The translations under genes and the position numbers were made by a program. From WHTB01 sp050699035 (GTDB lineage: Bacteria > Actinomycetota > Actinomycetes > Propionibacteriales > Nocardioidaceae): a DNA stretch of 7,770 nucleotides. How positions within the stretch are numbered: position 1 is the first letter of the stretch; each line of letters begins with the position of its first letter. Below, one piece after another: positions 1-5,185 of the stretch. The stretch spans positions 1-7,770 of the forward strand of contig JBOHDE010000191.1 in the NCBI GenBank assembly GCA_050699035.1, given 5' to 3'. Below the pieces are notes generated by a model. That model had not been told where the DNA came from. It saw only the letters and a program-made list of their open reading frames with translations, and did not search any database.

Positions 1-84
1 CAGATCGGCCGGGTCGACCGACAACAACACCGCAGCCAACCCAGGCCCCGGCACCATCGCATCCACCACCACCGAATCGAACAT
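1..84 (-). CDS. DUF222 / 13E12-type HNH endonuclease, N-terminal fragment
   Basis: Reading the minus strand from the ATG at 84-82 gives 28 open codons to the window edge, starting MFDSVVVDAMVPGPGLAAVL and ending in LSVDPADL. The acidic, Ala/Val/Leu-rich opening with a 'GPGLAAVLLSVDPADL' stretch resembles the N terminus of actinobacterial DUF222 proteins (13E12 repeat family), which usually carry a C-terminal HNH nuclease domain; that domain would lie outside the window. An in-frame TAG at 94-96 (plus-strand CTA) lies just upstream, so the start cannot be much earlier. The preceding AGGGTGAA is a modest ribosome-binding site. Codon use (TTG, GCT, GAT, CCT, runs of GTG) is less C-ending than in the siderophore genes, as is common for this multicopy, possibly mobile family. 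The family call rests on 28 residues only. Confidence 0.6.
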   Translation of the reverse strand, partial: MFDSVVVDAMVPGPGLAAVLLSVDPADL

Positions 85-229
85 ACGTTCACCCTAAACC
101 CGGCCACCGACAATCCCAGCCCGGCCCGGATAACCCTCCACTGGCATGCCGAAGAGCGGCCGTCTACGAGCGCGGCACTGCTGGCCCGATCTGCTCGCCA
201 ACGGCTCGAGCAGCGGAAGCTAGGTCACG
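85..229. other. Short intergenic region
   Basis: This 145-bp stretch separates the start of the HNH-like gene from the 3' end of the membrane-protein gene. Both genes are on the minus strand. I see no convincing small ORF. The only structure of note is the 7-bp inverted repeat listed separately at 191-213. A promoter for the HNH-like gene should lie here, but I could not assign clear -35 and -10 boxes. Confidence 0.4.
191..213 (-). terminator. Candidate hairpin terminator after the small membrane protein
   Basis: CTGCTCG (191-197) and CGAGCAG (207-213) form a perfect 7-bp inverted repeat with a 9-nt loop. It begins 16 nt past the stop codon of the minus-strand membrane-protein gene that ends at 230, a normal place for an intrinsic terminator. 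No T tract follows, which is common in high-GC actinomycetes but leaves the call weak. Confidence 0.35.
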
Positions 230-637
230 TCACGTCGGTTGCGAAGCGGCAACCCGGCGACGGTGCGAGCCTGCGGCACTGGTGGCGGCGGCAAGAGCGA
301 CGAGACCGAGCACTCCGAAGATGGCCTCCTCCTGCCACCAGCTGTCGCCCGGGAGTGCCATCAGGAGCGTCTGACCGATGCCGAGCGCCGCTGCCACCAC
401 CACGACCGCGGCGATGGCGGCGAGCACTCGCCAGATCACGGCGCGACGCCGGGTCAGATAGGCGCCGGAGGCTGAGGCTGCGATGGCCAGCCCGATGATG
501 CCGACGAAGAAGGCAATGTTCTCGGGAACGCTCGTGGTCGGCTCTGGTCGACCCTGAATGGCCATCACGACCATCTTCGCCAACAGCCCCACGCCCCCGA
601 TCACACCCGCCCACACGGCGATTGTTCTGGACCGCAT
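230..637 (-). CDS. Small four-helix integral membrane protein, function unknown
   Basis: This 135-residue protein has about four hydrophobic segments, at roughly residues 5-28, 41-62, 68-94 and 103-124. They are separated by short polar loops, including a basic loop (TRRRAVIWR, 62-70) and an acidic, Trp-containing one (PGDSWWQEE, 96-104). The C terminus is basic (HRRRVAASQPT). No catalytic motif is visible and I do not recognise a named family; it resembles the many small hypothetical membrane proteins of actinobacteria. The ATG at 637-635 is well supported by a purine-rich GAGGAGGGGGG ribosome-binding site just upstream. It lies 60 nt downstream of the lipocalin-like gene on the same strand, so cotranscription is possible but not shown. 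The overlapping 143-residue frame at 225-656 is Arg/Gly/His-rich and reads as a shadow. Confidence 0.75.
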   Translation of the reverse strand: MRSRTIAVWAGVIGGVGLLAKMVVMAIQGRPEPTTSVPENIAFFVGIIGLAIAASASGAYLTRRRAVIWRVLAAIAAVVVVAAALGIGQTLLMALPGDSWWQEEAIFGVLGLVALAAATSAAGSHRRRVAASQPT

Positions 638-697
638 GATCGACCCCCCTCCTCACACCAGGCTATGCGTCCGGCCGCGATTTCGTGGTCGGAACGG

Positions 698-1141
698 CTA
701 CGCCCGCTCGAAGATGAGGTCGAAGTCCTTGCGCCAGGTCGATCCGTGATCCTCAGACGCCTCCCAGCGACCCGCGATCCGGTCGGGCCTGACGTCAGCG
801 ACGAACCGCTGGAACATGTCGGGGTCCTCGCGACTCAGGTTCCAGTGCGAGCCGTCGAACGTCATGGCGAAGACCCGGCAGACGCCTCGTTCGTCGTGGT
901 AGAGGGCCGAGTACGCGTCGTGCGCGTCGCTGCGACCGAGAACCACGACCATCTCACTCGTGGCCGTCCCGACATCGCCCTCCATCGTCCAACGGAAGAC
1001 CACAAACGCGTCACTGAGCCACTCGACCGTCGCGGAGCCTGGCACCTCCAGGTCGGCTGGCTCCAGGAACCACGCGTCCCGCAGAGTCGTCCGCCACGAT
1101 CCGACCAGGACGTCCAACCGCTCCATAGCCTCGTTGCGCAT
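698..1141 (-). CDS. DUF1579/lipocalin-like small soluble protein
   Basis: The product is 147 residues from the chosen start, without signal peptide or membrane helix, so probably cytosolic. The sequence has an early 'LDVLVGSWRTTLRDAWF' (residues 9-25), alternating beta-strand-like segments (ATVEWLSDAFVVFRWTMEG, SEMVVVLGRSD, YSALYHDERGVCRVFAMTFDG) and a late 'IAGRWEASEDHGSTWRKDFD' (122-141). The repeated G-x-W elements and final strand recall DUF1579 and related lipocalin-fold beta-barrels, which bind small hydrophobic ligands in some relatives; its ligand is unknown. The frame is also open from a GTG at 1156, but AAGGAGG at 1153-1147 sits 5 nt before the ATG at 1141-1139, so I start there. 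The gene is divergent from the ABC efflux operon and shares its inverted-repeat control region, so co-control by the MerR regulator is plausible. Confidence 0.75.
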   Translation of the reverse strand: MRNEAMERLDVLVGSWRTTLRDAWFLEPADLEVPGSATVEWLSDAFVVFRWTMEGDVGTATSEMVVVLGRSDAHDAYSALYHDERGVCRVFAMTFDGSHWNLSREDPDMFQRFVADVRPDRIAGRWEASEDHGSTWRKDFDLIFERA

Positions 1142-1146
1142 CGCTT

Positions 1147-1153
1147 CCTCCTT
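1147..1153 (-). promoter_or_regulatory. Strong Shine-Dalgarno that decides the start of the lipocalin-like gene
   Basis: On the minus strand AAGGAGG is followed by a 5-nt spacer and then the ATG at 1141. It lies inside the coding sequence of the longer GTG-initiated version (from 1156), which argues that the longer version is not the real start. Confidence 0.7.
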
Positions 1154-1179
1154 CACGCTTCGGTAACCCTGTCGCAGCC

Positions 1180-1214
1180 GACGTAGCGTCAGGGCTTGAC
1201 CCTGACGCTACGTC
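1180..1214. promoter_or_regulatory. Perfect 15-bp inverted repeat, probable MerR-family operator
   Basis: GACGTAGCGTCAGGG (1180-1194) and its exact reverse complement (1200-1214) flank the 5-nt spacer CTTGA. Each arm is itself a small dyad, GACG-N3-CGTC, so the site has two 11-bp dyads with centres 24 bp apart. The right-hand dyad falls between the -35-like TTGACC (1196-1201) and the expected -10, the position where MerR proteins bind in their unusually long promoter spacers. The repeat lies in the 93-bp gap between the divergent lipocalin-like gene and the efflux operon, and the operon encodes a MerR-type regulator. The repeat is seen directly; the assignment to this regulator is inferred. 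Confidence 0.65.
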
Positions 1215-1227
1215 AACCCTCCACCAT
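1196..1227 (+). promoter_or_regulatory. Probable promoter of the efflux operon, long-spacer MerR type
   Basis: TTGACC at 1196-1201 is a near-consensus -35. The best-placed -10 is CACCAT at 1222-1227, a weak match, giving a 20-bp spacer. Spacers of 19-20 bp with a dyad inside are typical of promoters activated by MerR-family proteins. Transcription from this -10 would begin at about 1234-1236, at the ATG of the ATPase gene, so the message may be leaderless. The -10 assignment is tentative. Confidence 0.5.
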
Positions 1228-1234
1228 TCTGTTC

Positions 1235-2200
1235 ATGAGTAAGAACGCAGCGATATCGGTCGCCGGGCTCCACAAGAGGTACGGCGACAACGAAGTGCTC
1301 AAGGGCGTCGACCTCGAGGTCCCGGAGGGAAGCGTGTATGCGCTCCTGGGACCCAACGGCGCCGGCAAGACCACAGCGGTCAACATCTGTACGACCTTGC
1401 TCACGGCCGACGCCGGGGAGATCCGCGTCGCCGGGTACGACGTTCAGCGGGAGTCGGATGACGTGCGTCGGTCAATCGGCGTGACCGGGCAGTTCTCGGC
1501 GATCGACGAGTTCCACACCGGCCGGGAGAACCTGAAGCTGATGGCCGATCTGAACCACCTCGACCGTGGTCACGCCACGACGGTCATCGACGGGCTGCTG
1601 GAGCGGTTCGAGCTCGCTGACGCGGCCGACCGCCGGGCCCAGACGTACTCCGGTGGGATGAAGCGTCGGCTGGACCTGGCGATGACCCTGATCGGCGCTC
1701 CGCGACTGATCTTCCTCGACGAGCCGACCACGGGGCTGGACCCGCGCAGCCGACGAGAGCTGTGGCAGATCGTACGGGAGCAGGTCGCTGACGGTGTGAC
1801 GGTGCTGTTGACCACTCAGTACCTCGACGAGGCCGACCAGCTCGCCCACCGGGTGGGAGTGCTCGACGGGGGTCGGATCATCGCCGAGGGAACACCCGCC
1901 CAGCTGAAGAGCCGGGTGCCGGGCGGGCACGTGGAGGTGCAGTTCACCGACCCGGCTCGGCTGGCCGAGGTGGCCGCCGTACTCCCGGAGGCGACCGCCG
2001 ATGCAGAGTCCCTCACACTGCGGATGGCCAACGACGGGGTGGCCTCCCTGCGCCGACTCTTGGACCGGCTCGACGACGATGCGGTCGCCGGGCTGACCGT
2101 CCAGAGCGCCGACCTGGACGACGTGTTCCTCGCGCTCACCGGCCACGCGGCGGAGACCCAGGACGAGACCGAGGACGAGAACACGATGGAGGCAGTCTGA
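1235..2200 (+). CDS. DrrA-family ABC transporter ATP-binding protein (drug efflux)
   Basis: This 321-residue ATPase would energise export by the adjacent permease at the cytoplasmic membrane. All nucleotide-binding motifs are present: Walker A GPNGAGKTT (39-47), Q-loop Gln 86 in GVTGQFSAI, signature YSGGM (138-142) and Walker B LIFLDEP (158-164) with D-loop TTGLD. The H-loop position has Gln (TTQYLDEAD, Gln 195), as is usual in DrrA-type ATPases. The C-terminal extension ends with the family's LDDVFLALTG (284-293) and then an acidic tail. The frame is open from a TTG at 1196, but that lies in the presumed promoter; the ATG at 1235 gives MSKNAAISVAGLHKRYG, a normal family N terminus. No ribosome-binding site precedes it, consistent with leaderless translation. 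The stop overlaps the permease start by one base (TGATG). The exported substrate cannot be read from the sequence. Confidence 0.93.
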   Translation: MSKNAAISVAGLHKRYGDNEVLKGVDLEVPEGSVYALLGPNGAGKTTAVNICTTLLTADAGEIRVAGYDVQRESDDVRRSIGVTGQFSAIDEFHTGRENLKLMADLNHLDRGHATTVIDGLLERFELADAADRRAQTYSGGMKRRLDLAMTLIGAPRLIFLDEPTTGLDPRSRRELWQIVREQVADGVTVLLTTQYLDEADQLAHRVGVLDGGRIIAEGTPAQLKSRVPGGHVEVQFTDPARLAEVAAVLPEATADAESLTLRMANDGVASLRRLLDRLDDDAVAGLTVQSADLDDVFLALTGHAAETQDETEDENTMEAV

Positions 2201-3018
2201 TGAGTACCCAAGCGTTGGCCCGGCCGACGACGAGCTATGTGGTCCGCGACTCGGTCACCATGCTGCGACGCAACCTGCTGCACTGGCTCCGCTACCCGTC
2301 GCTGGCGATCATGCTCGTCGCCCAGCCGGTCGCGTTCCTGCTGCTGTTCGTGTACGTCTTCGGCGGGACCCTAGGAGCGGGGTTGCCCGGAGTTCCCGGT
2401 GGTGGCGACCGCGGTGACTACCTGGTGTTCATCACCCCCGGCATCTTGATCATGGCGGTGGCCAGCGTGGCGCTCGGCACGGCGATCGAGGTGGCGTTGG
2501 ACATGACCGGCGGGATCATCGCCCGGTTCCGGACGATGGACATCGCCAAGGTCTCGGTGCTCACCGGACACGTGCTCGGCGCCGTGGTCAAGACCCTGTT
2601 CGCCGTGACGGTGACGCTCGCGTTCGCGCTGTTGCTCGGCTACCGATCAGAGGCGGGGCTGGGCGACTGGCTGGCTGCGCTCGCCCTGTTGGTCCTGATG
2701 GCGTTCGCGATGACCTGGTTGACCGTGGGGATGGGGCTGGCCGCCGACAGCGTGGAGACCGCGAGCAACACGCCGATCTTCTTGGTGCTGCTGCCGTTCT
2801 TGAGCAGCGGGTTCGTGCCGACCGACGCGATGCCGTGGGGGCTGCGCCACTTCGCGGAGCACCAGCCGTTCACGCCGATGATCGACAGCCTCCGGGCGCT
2901 CACCTCTGGTACGGACGCCGGGTCGGACCTGTGGCTGGCGCTCGGCTGGTGCGTGCTGCTCGCGCTGGCCGGCTACCTGTGGTCGCGGCGGTTGTTCACG
3001 AAGGTCCCGACGAAGTAG
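2200..3018 (+). CDS. ABC-2 type transporter permease, DrrB-like
   Basis: This 272-residue protein has about six membrane segments (roughly 34-55, 74-98, 122-147, 156-180, 190-206 and 244-262), as expected for ABC-2 permeases that dimerise with a DrrA-type ATPase. The N-terminal cytoplasmic part (VVRDSVTMLRRNLLHWLRYPS, split here as residues 14-26 and 27-34) includes the usual amphipathic region before the first helix. Family-like stretches are IARFRTMDIA (107-116) and PFLSSGFVPTDAMPWGLRHF (199-218) followed by EHQPFTPMIDSLRAL. The ATG overlaps the ATPase stop by one base and is preceded by GGAGG at 2188-2192 with a 7-nt spacer, indicating tight translational coupling. Together with the ATPase it should form an exporter of a hydrophobic drug or lipid-like compound; the substrate is unknown. 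Confidence 0.92.
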   Translation: MSTQALARPTTSYVVRDSVTMLRRNLLHWLRYPSLAIMLVAQPVAFLLLFVYVFGGTLGAGLPGVPGGGDRGDYLVFITPGILIMAVASVALGTAIEVALDMTGGIIARFRTMDIAKVSVLTGHVLGAVVKTLFAVTVTLAFALLLGYRSEAGLGDWLAALALLVLMAFAMTWLTVGMGLAADSVETASNTPIFLVLLPFLSSGFVPTDAMPWGLRHFAEHQPFTPMIDSLRALTSGTDAGSDLWLALGWCVLLALAGYLWSRRLFTKVPTK

Positions 3019-3033
3019 CGGGACACTGGGATC

Positions 3034-3810
3034 ATGCTCACCATCGGTCAGCTCGCCGCGCACGCCGGTGCCACCGTGCGCACGGTGCGGCACTACCACG
3101 CCAAGGGTCTGCTGCCGGAGCCGGAGCGGGACGCCTCAGGCTACCGGCGGTACGACGCGAAGGCCGTGGTGGACCTGATCAAGGTCCGCACTCTCGCCGA
3201 GGCCGGGGTCCCGCTCTCCCGGGTGAAGCAGCTGCTGGTGGCCGACGAGGAGGAGTTCGCGGCCGCGGTGGCCGACATCGACAAGCGGCTGCGTGCTGAG
3301 ATCCGCGAGCAGCAGGGGCGCCGGGAGCGGATCAAGCGGCTCGCGGCGGGCGACAGCCTGGCGTTGCCGCCCGAGGCCGTCGCGTACCTGGACCAGCTAC
3401 GTGCGCTCGGCCTGCCGGAGCGGATGGTCGAGGGCGAGCGGGACGCCTGGATCCTCGTCGCGGCAGATTCGCCGGAGCGGATACTGGAATGGATCGCGCT
3501 CAAGCGCGTGCAGATCGAGGACCCCGAGGTCATCGAGCTCTACCGGCGACTCTGCGAGCTGATCGACTGGCCGCCCGACGATCCACGGCTTCCCGAGCTT
3601 GCCGACTGGCTGGCGGCCGCCATCTCCAATGCCGACGGCTGGGAGGACTACGACTCCGACGACAAGCTGGCCCCCGGGCTCGTCGAGCTCGTCGACTCGA
3701 TGTTCCTCGAATCGGTGCCCGCCGCCCGGCGGCTGATGCAGCTCCTGGAGGAGCGCGGCTGGTCCGGCTGGACCCAGTTCGAGCCGACGACGACCGACGT
3801 CCGCAGGTAG
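3034..3810 (+). CDS. MerR-family transcriptional regulator of the efflux operon
   Basis: This 258-residue protein opens with a typical MerR winged helix-turn-helix: LTIGQLAAHAGATVRTVRHY (2-21), HAKGLLPEPERDASGYRRYD (22-41), then the second helical motif VVDLIKVRTLAEAGVPLSRV (45-64). A charged helix at about 73-105 is likely the dimerisation coiled coil. The C-terminal 150 residues are helical and probably sense the effector; they show no Cys-rich metal site and do not look like TipAS. The gene starts 15 nt after the permease stop and is probably cotranscribed; GGGAT just upstream is a weak ribosome-binding site. Known MerR proteins twist long-spacer promoters when a ligand binds, so it probably controls its own operon through the repeat at 1180-1214. 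The inducer is not evident. Confidence 0.92.
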   Translation: MLTIGQLAAHAGATVRTVRHYHAKGLLPEPERDASGYRRYDAKAVVDLIKVRTLAEAGVPLSRVKQLLVADEEEFAAAVADIDKRLRAEIREQQGRRERIKRLAAGDSLALPPEAVAYLDQLRALGLPERMVEGERDAWILVAADSPERILEWIALKRVQIEDPEVIELYRRLCELIDWPPDDPRLPELADWLAAAISNADGWEDYDSDDKLAPGLVELVDSMFLESVPAARRLMQLLEERGWSGWTQFEPTTTDVRR

Positions 3811-3883
3811 CGCGCGCTGGGGCTCGGCACAGCACCCACCCCATTCGCAAGAACGATGTGCCGGCCGTCGTCGTGACCGGCGA

Positions 3884-3942
3884 ACATACGCGCAACCTCG
3901 ACGCGAAGAGAGCGCACCCTCGCGTCGAGGTTGCGCGTATGT
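3884..3942. repeat. Perfect 23-bp inverted repeat, REP-like palindromic element
   Basis: Positions 3884-3906 and 3920-3942 are exact reverse complements, enclosing a 13-nt loop (AGAGAGCGCACCC). The stem is very stable and GC-rich. It lies 73 nt downstream of the MerR stop, so it could end transcription of the efflux operon, but there is no T tract. The long perfect stem and nearby diverged copy are more like a dispersed intergenic palindrome (REP/BIME-like). Flanking GGCCG-containing sequences at about 3861-3866 and 3951-3957 may extend the structure imperfectly. Confidence 0.75.
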
Positions 3943-3964
3943 CGACCAGACCGGCCGACATTGG

Positions 3965-3998
3965 TGCAACCTCGGCGGGAAGAGGGCCCACCCTGCGA
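3965..3998 (+). repeat. Diverged direct copy of the left half of the palindromic element
   Basis: From 3965 the sequence repeats the left arm and loop of the palindrome beginning at 3891: GCAACCTCG, then GAAGAG, then CACCCT in the same spacing. I count 25 identities in 30 positions without gaps, at an offset of 74 bp. The right arm is not repeated. A third, weaker resemblance (CCCACCC followed by CG-AAGAA-ATG-type sequence and CCGG) occurs at about 3832-3864. Confidence 0.6.
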
Positions 3999-4035
3999 AG
4001 AATGAGCCCGGCGATCGCCCTTACCGATTCCGGTT

Positions 4036-4087
4036 AGTCGTGTGTCATGTGGTGGGTCTGGCGCCGCGGGGCCGATGACACGCGACT
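4036..4087. repeat. Inverted repeat with 13-nt arms
   Basis: AGTCGTGTGTCAT (4036-4048) faces ATGACACGCGACT (4075-4087). Twelve of 13 positions are complementary and the remaining one is a G-T wobble. The 26-nt spacer is GC-rich and could fold further. Such wobble-tolerant pairing is compatible with an RNA hairpin, but no function can be assigned. It lies about 250 bp upstream of the reductase gene. Confidence 0.5.
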
Positions 4088-4133
4088 GTGAGGGCGGTGA
4101 CCGGGGTGCCGGTGGGCGGACCCCTATGCGCTT

Positions 4134-4151
4134 TGCCGACACATGTCGGCA
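4134..4151. repeat. 18-bp palindrome, possible protein-binding site
   Basis: TGCCGACA and TGTCGGCA flank the dinucleotide CA, giving perfect 8-bp arms. A 2-nt gap is too small for an RNA loop, so this looks more like a symmetric operator for a dimeric regulator than a terminator. No regulator gene lies next to it, so any link is speculative. Confidence 0.4.
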
Positions 4152-4292
4152 GACGACGACCCGGACCGGTCTCGGCGTGCCTGGGCGACTTCACCCCTCG
4201 AACCGCTACTTTCGGCCCCGATTTGGGGCTCAGAATGTCGGTTCGGAGGGTGATGTGGTGGCCGGCGGGCTCGGGCAACCATTTCGCCGCAC

Positions 4293-4298
4293 TAGGCT
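4293..4298 (+). promoter_or_regulatory. Candidate -10 box for the aldo/keto reductase
   Basis: TAGGCT at 4293-4298 matches a common actinomycete -10 form and lies about 37 bp before the ATG at 4336, which would give a leader of about 30 nt containing the ribosome-binding site. No good -35 is seen at 17-18 bp upstream, so the call is weak. Confidence 0.35.
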
Positions 4299-4335
4299 GA
4301 CCGGGGTTGCGCACCCGTCTGCAGAGGAGTCTTCG

Positions 4336-5166
4336 ATGGTCGACGTCCCGACTCGTTCGCTCAACGACGGTCGGACGATCCCGGCCCTCGGGTTCGGCAC
4401 GTACCCCCTCGACGACGCGGCCGTCGAGGAGGCCGTCGTCGGCACCGCCGGGCTCGGCTACCGGCTCTTCGACACCGCGGTCAACTACCGCAACGAGACC
4501 GGCGTCGGCCGGGGGATCGCCCGAGCGGGTGTGCCCCGCGAGGACCTCGTCGTCACGACCAAGCTGCCCGGTCGCGACCAGGGGTACGAGCAGACGCTCA
4601 CCTCGTTCGAGCAGGGGCGGCGGCGGCTCGGCCTCGACTATGTCGACCTCTACCTCATCCACTGGCCGCTGCCGCGCGTCGACCAGTACGTCCAGTCCTG
4701 GCGGGCGATGGTCAAGCTGCGTGACGACGGCCTGGTGCGGTCGATCGGGGTCTCCAACTTCACCCCCGCGCACATCCGCCGGCTCGCGGACGAGACCGGC
4801 GTACTCCCCGCCGTGAACCAGATCGAGCTGCACCCGCTCTTCCCCCAGCCGGAGCTGCGCGACTTCCACGCCGCCAACGGGATCGTCACCGAGAGCTGGA
4901 GCCCGCTCGGCCGGGGTACGGACCTGCTCGACGACCCCGGCATCGGCGCGATCGCCGCGACACATCAGGTCACCCCGGCCCAGGTGATCCTGCGCTGGCA
5001 CGTCCAGCTCGACGCCCTCCCCATTCCCAAGTCGGGCGACCCAGCTCGGCAACGGGCCAACCTTGACGTCTTCGGCTTCGAGCTCAGCCCGGTCGAGATG
5101 GCCGCCGTCGCCGCCCGTGAGCACCGGCGCCTCGGCGGCGACCCCGACCACCACGAGGAGTTCTAG
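4336..5166 (+). CDS. Aldo/keto reductase (NADPH-dependent, 2,5-diketo-D-gluconate reductase-like)
   Basis: This is a 276-residue (alpha/beta)8-barrel oxidoreductase, the normal length for small prokaryotic aldo/keto reductases, likely cytosolic and reducing carbonyls with NADPH. The catalytic tetrad is intact: Asp 46, Tyr 51, Lys 76 and His 109, within LFDTAVNYRNE, TTKLPGR and DLYLIHWPLP. GVSNF (138-142), NQIELHPLFPQ (161-171) and IPKSGDPARQRANLDVF (230-246) mark the substrate and cofactor pocket; the usual YGNE is YRNE here. The frame is open upstream to 4042, but AGAGGAG (4323-4329) lies 6 nt before the ATG at 4336, and the resulting MVDVPTRSLNDGRTIPALGFGTY is a standard family N terminus. 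It converges with the siderophore operon and shares a terminator hairpin with it. There is no sign that it serves siderophore synthesis. Its substrate cannot be predicted. Confidence 0.93.
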   Translation: MVDVPTRSLNDGRTIPALGFGTYPLDDAAVEEAVVGTAGLGYRLFDTAVNYRNETGVGRGIARAGVPREDLVVTTKLPGRDQGYEQTLTSFEQGRRRLGLDYVDLYLIHWPLPRVDQYVQSWRAMVKLRDDGLVRSIGVSNFTPAHIRRLADETGVLPAVNQIELHPLFPQPELRDFHAANGIVTESWSPLGRGTDLLDDPGIGAIAATHQVTPAQVILRWHVQLDALPIPKSGDPARQRANLDVFGFELSPVEMAAVAAREHRRLGGDPDHHEEF

Positions 5167-5185
5167 GGCCGCAGAGAGGCCCTAG
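5163..5185. terminator. Shared hairpin terminator between convergent genes
   Basis: CTAGGGCC (5163-5170) and GGCCCTAG (5178-5185) form a perfect 8-bp stem with a 7-nt loop. The left arm contains the TAG stop of the reductase (5164-5166) and the right arm the stop of desD on the other strand (5182-5184). Because it is symmetric it can act in both directions. No T tract follows on either side. Confidence 0.6.

Larger units (their letters stand above)
3811..4335. other. Palindrome-rich intergenic region without a convincing gene
   Basis: These 525 bp separate the MerR gene from the aldo/keto reductase. Open frames cross the region on both strands, but their translations are Arg/Pro/Gly-rich and none has a supported start. 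It holds several inverted repeats (3884-3942, 4036-4087, 4134-4151 and a small GCCCC-GATTT-GGGGC hairpin at 4215-4229), a diverged direct repeat (3891-3920 versus 3965-3994) and a candidate promoter near 4293. The density of dyads suggests repeat elements or regulatory DNA; a structured RNA is not excluded. Confidence 0.6.

Noticed and set aside
225..656. 143-residue minus-strand frame overlapping the small membrane protein
   Set aside because: Extremely rich in Arg, His, Gly and Ser with no structure, whereas the alternative frame encodes four clean membrane helices and has a strong ribosome-binding site.
1472..2146. 224-residue minus-strand frame across the ABC ATPase
   Set aside because: Antisense to a gene with all ABC motifs; no independent support.
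3884..3998. CRISPR array
   Set aside because: Only one perfect palindrome and one degraded half-copy are present; there are no regularly spaced identical repeats, no unique spacers of constant length and no cas genes.
3648..4142. Minus-strand 164-residue frame over the end of merR and the palindromic region
   Set aside because: Half of it is antisense to merR and the rest only translates the repeat arms, giving mirrored phrases such as NLDARVRSLRVEVARM that come from DNA repetition, not protein selection.
4042..4335. N-terminal extension of the aldo/keto reductase by 98 residues
   Set aside because: The extension is Gly/Arg-rich and unlike any reductase, runs through palindromes and a promoter-like TAGGCT, and the ATG at 4336 has its own AGAGGAG.
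4045..5154. 369-residue open frame on the minus strand across the aldo/keto reductase
   Set aside because: It lies opposite a clear reductase with an intact tetrad; composition is that of a codon-phase shadow (Gly/Arg/Asp/Val repeats) and no ribosome-binding site supports it.
4336..5166. Aldo/keto reductase as a member of the siderophore pathway
   Set aside because: It is convergent with desD, separated by a terminator hairpin, and desferrioxamine-type assembly needs no such enzyme; proximity alone is insufficient.
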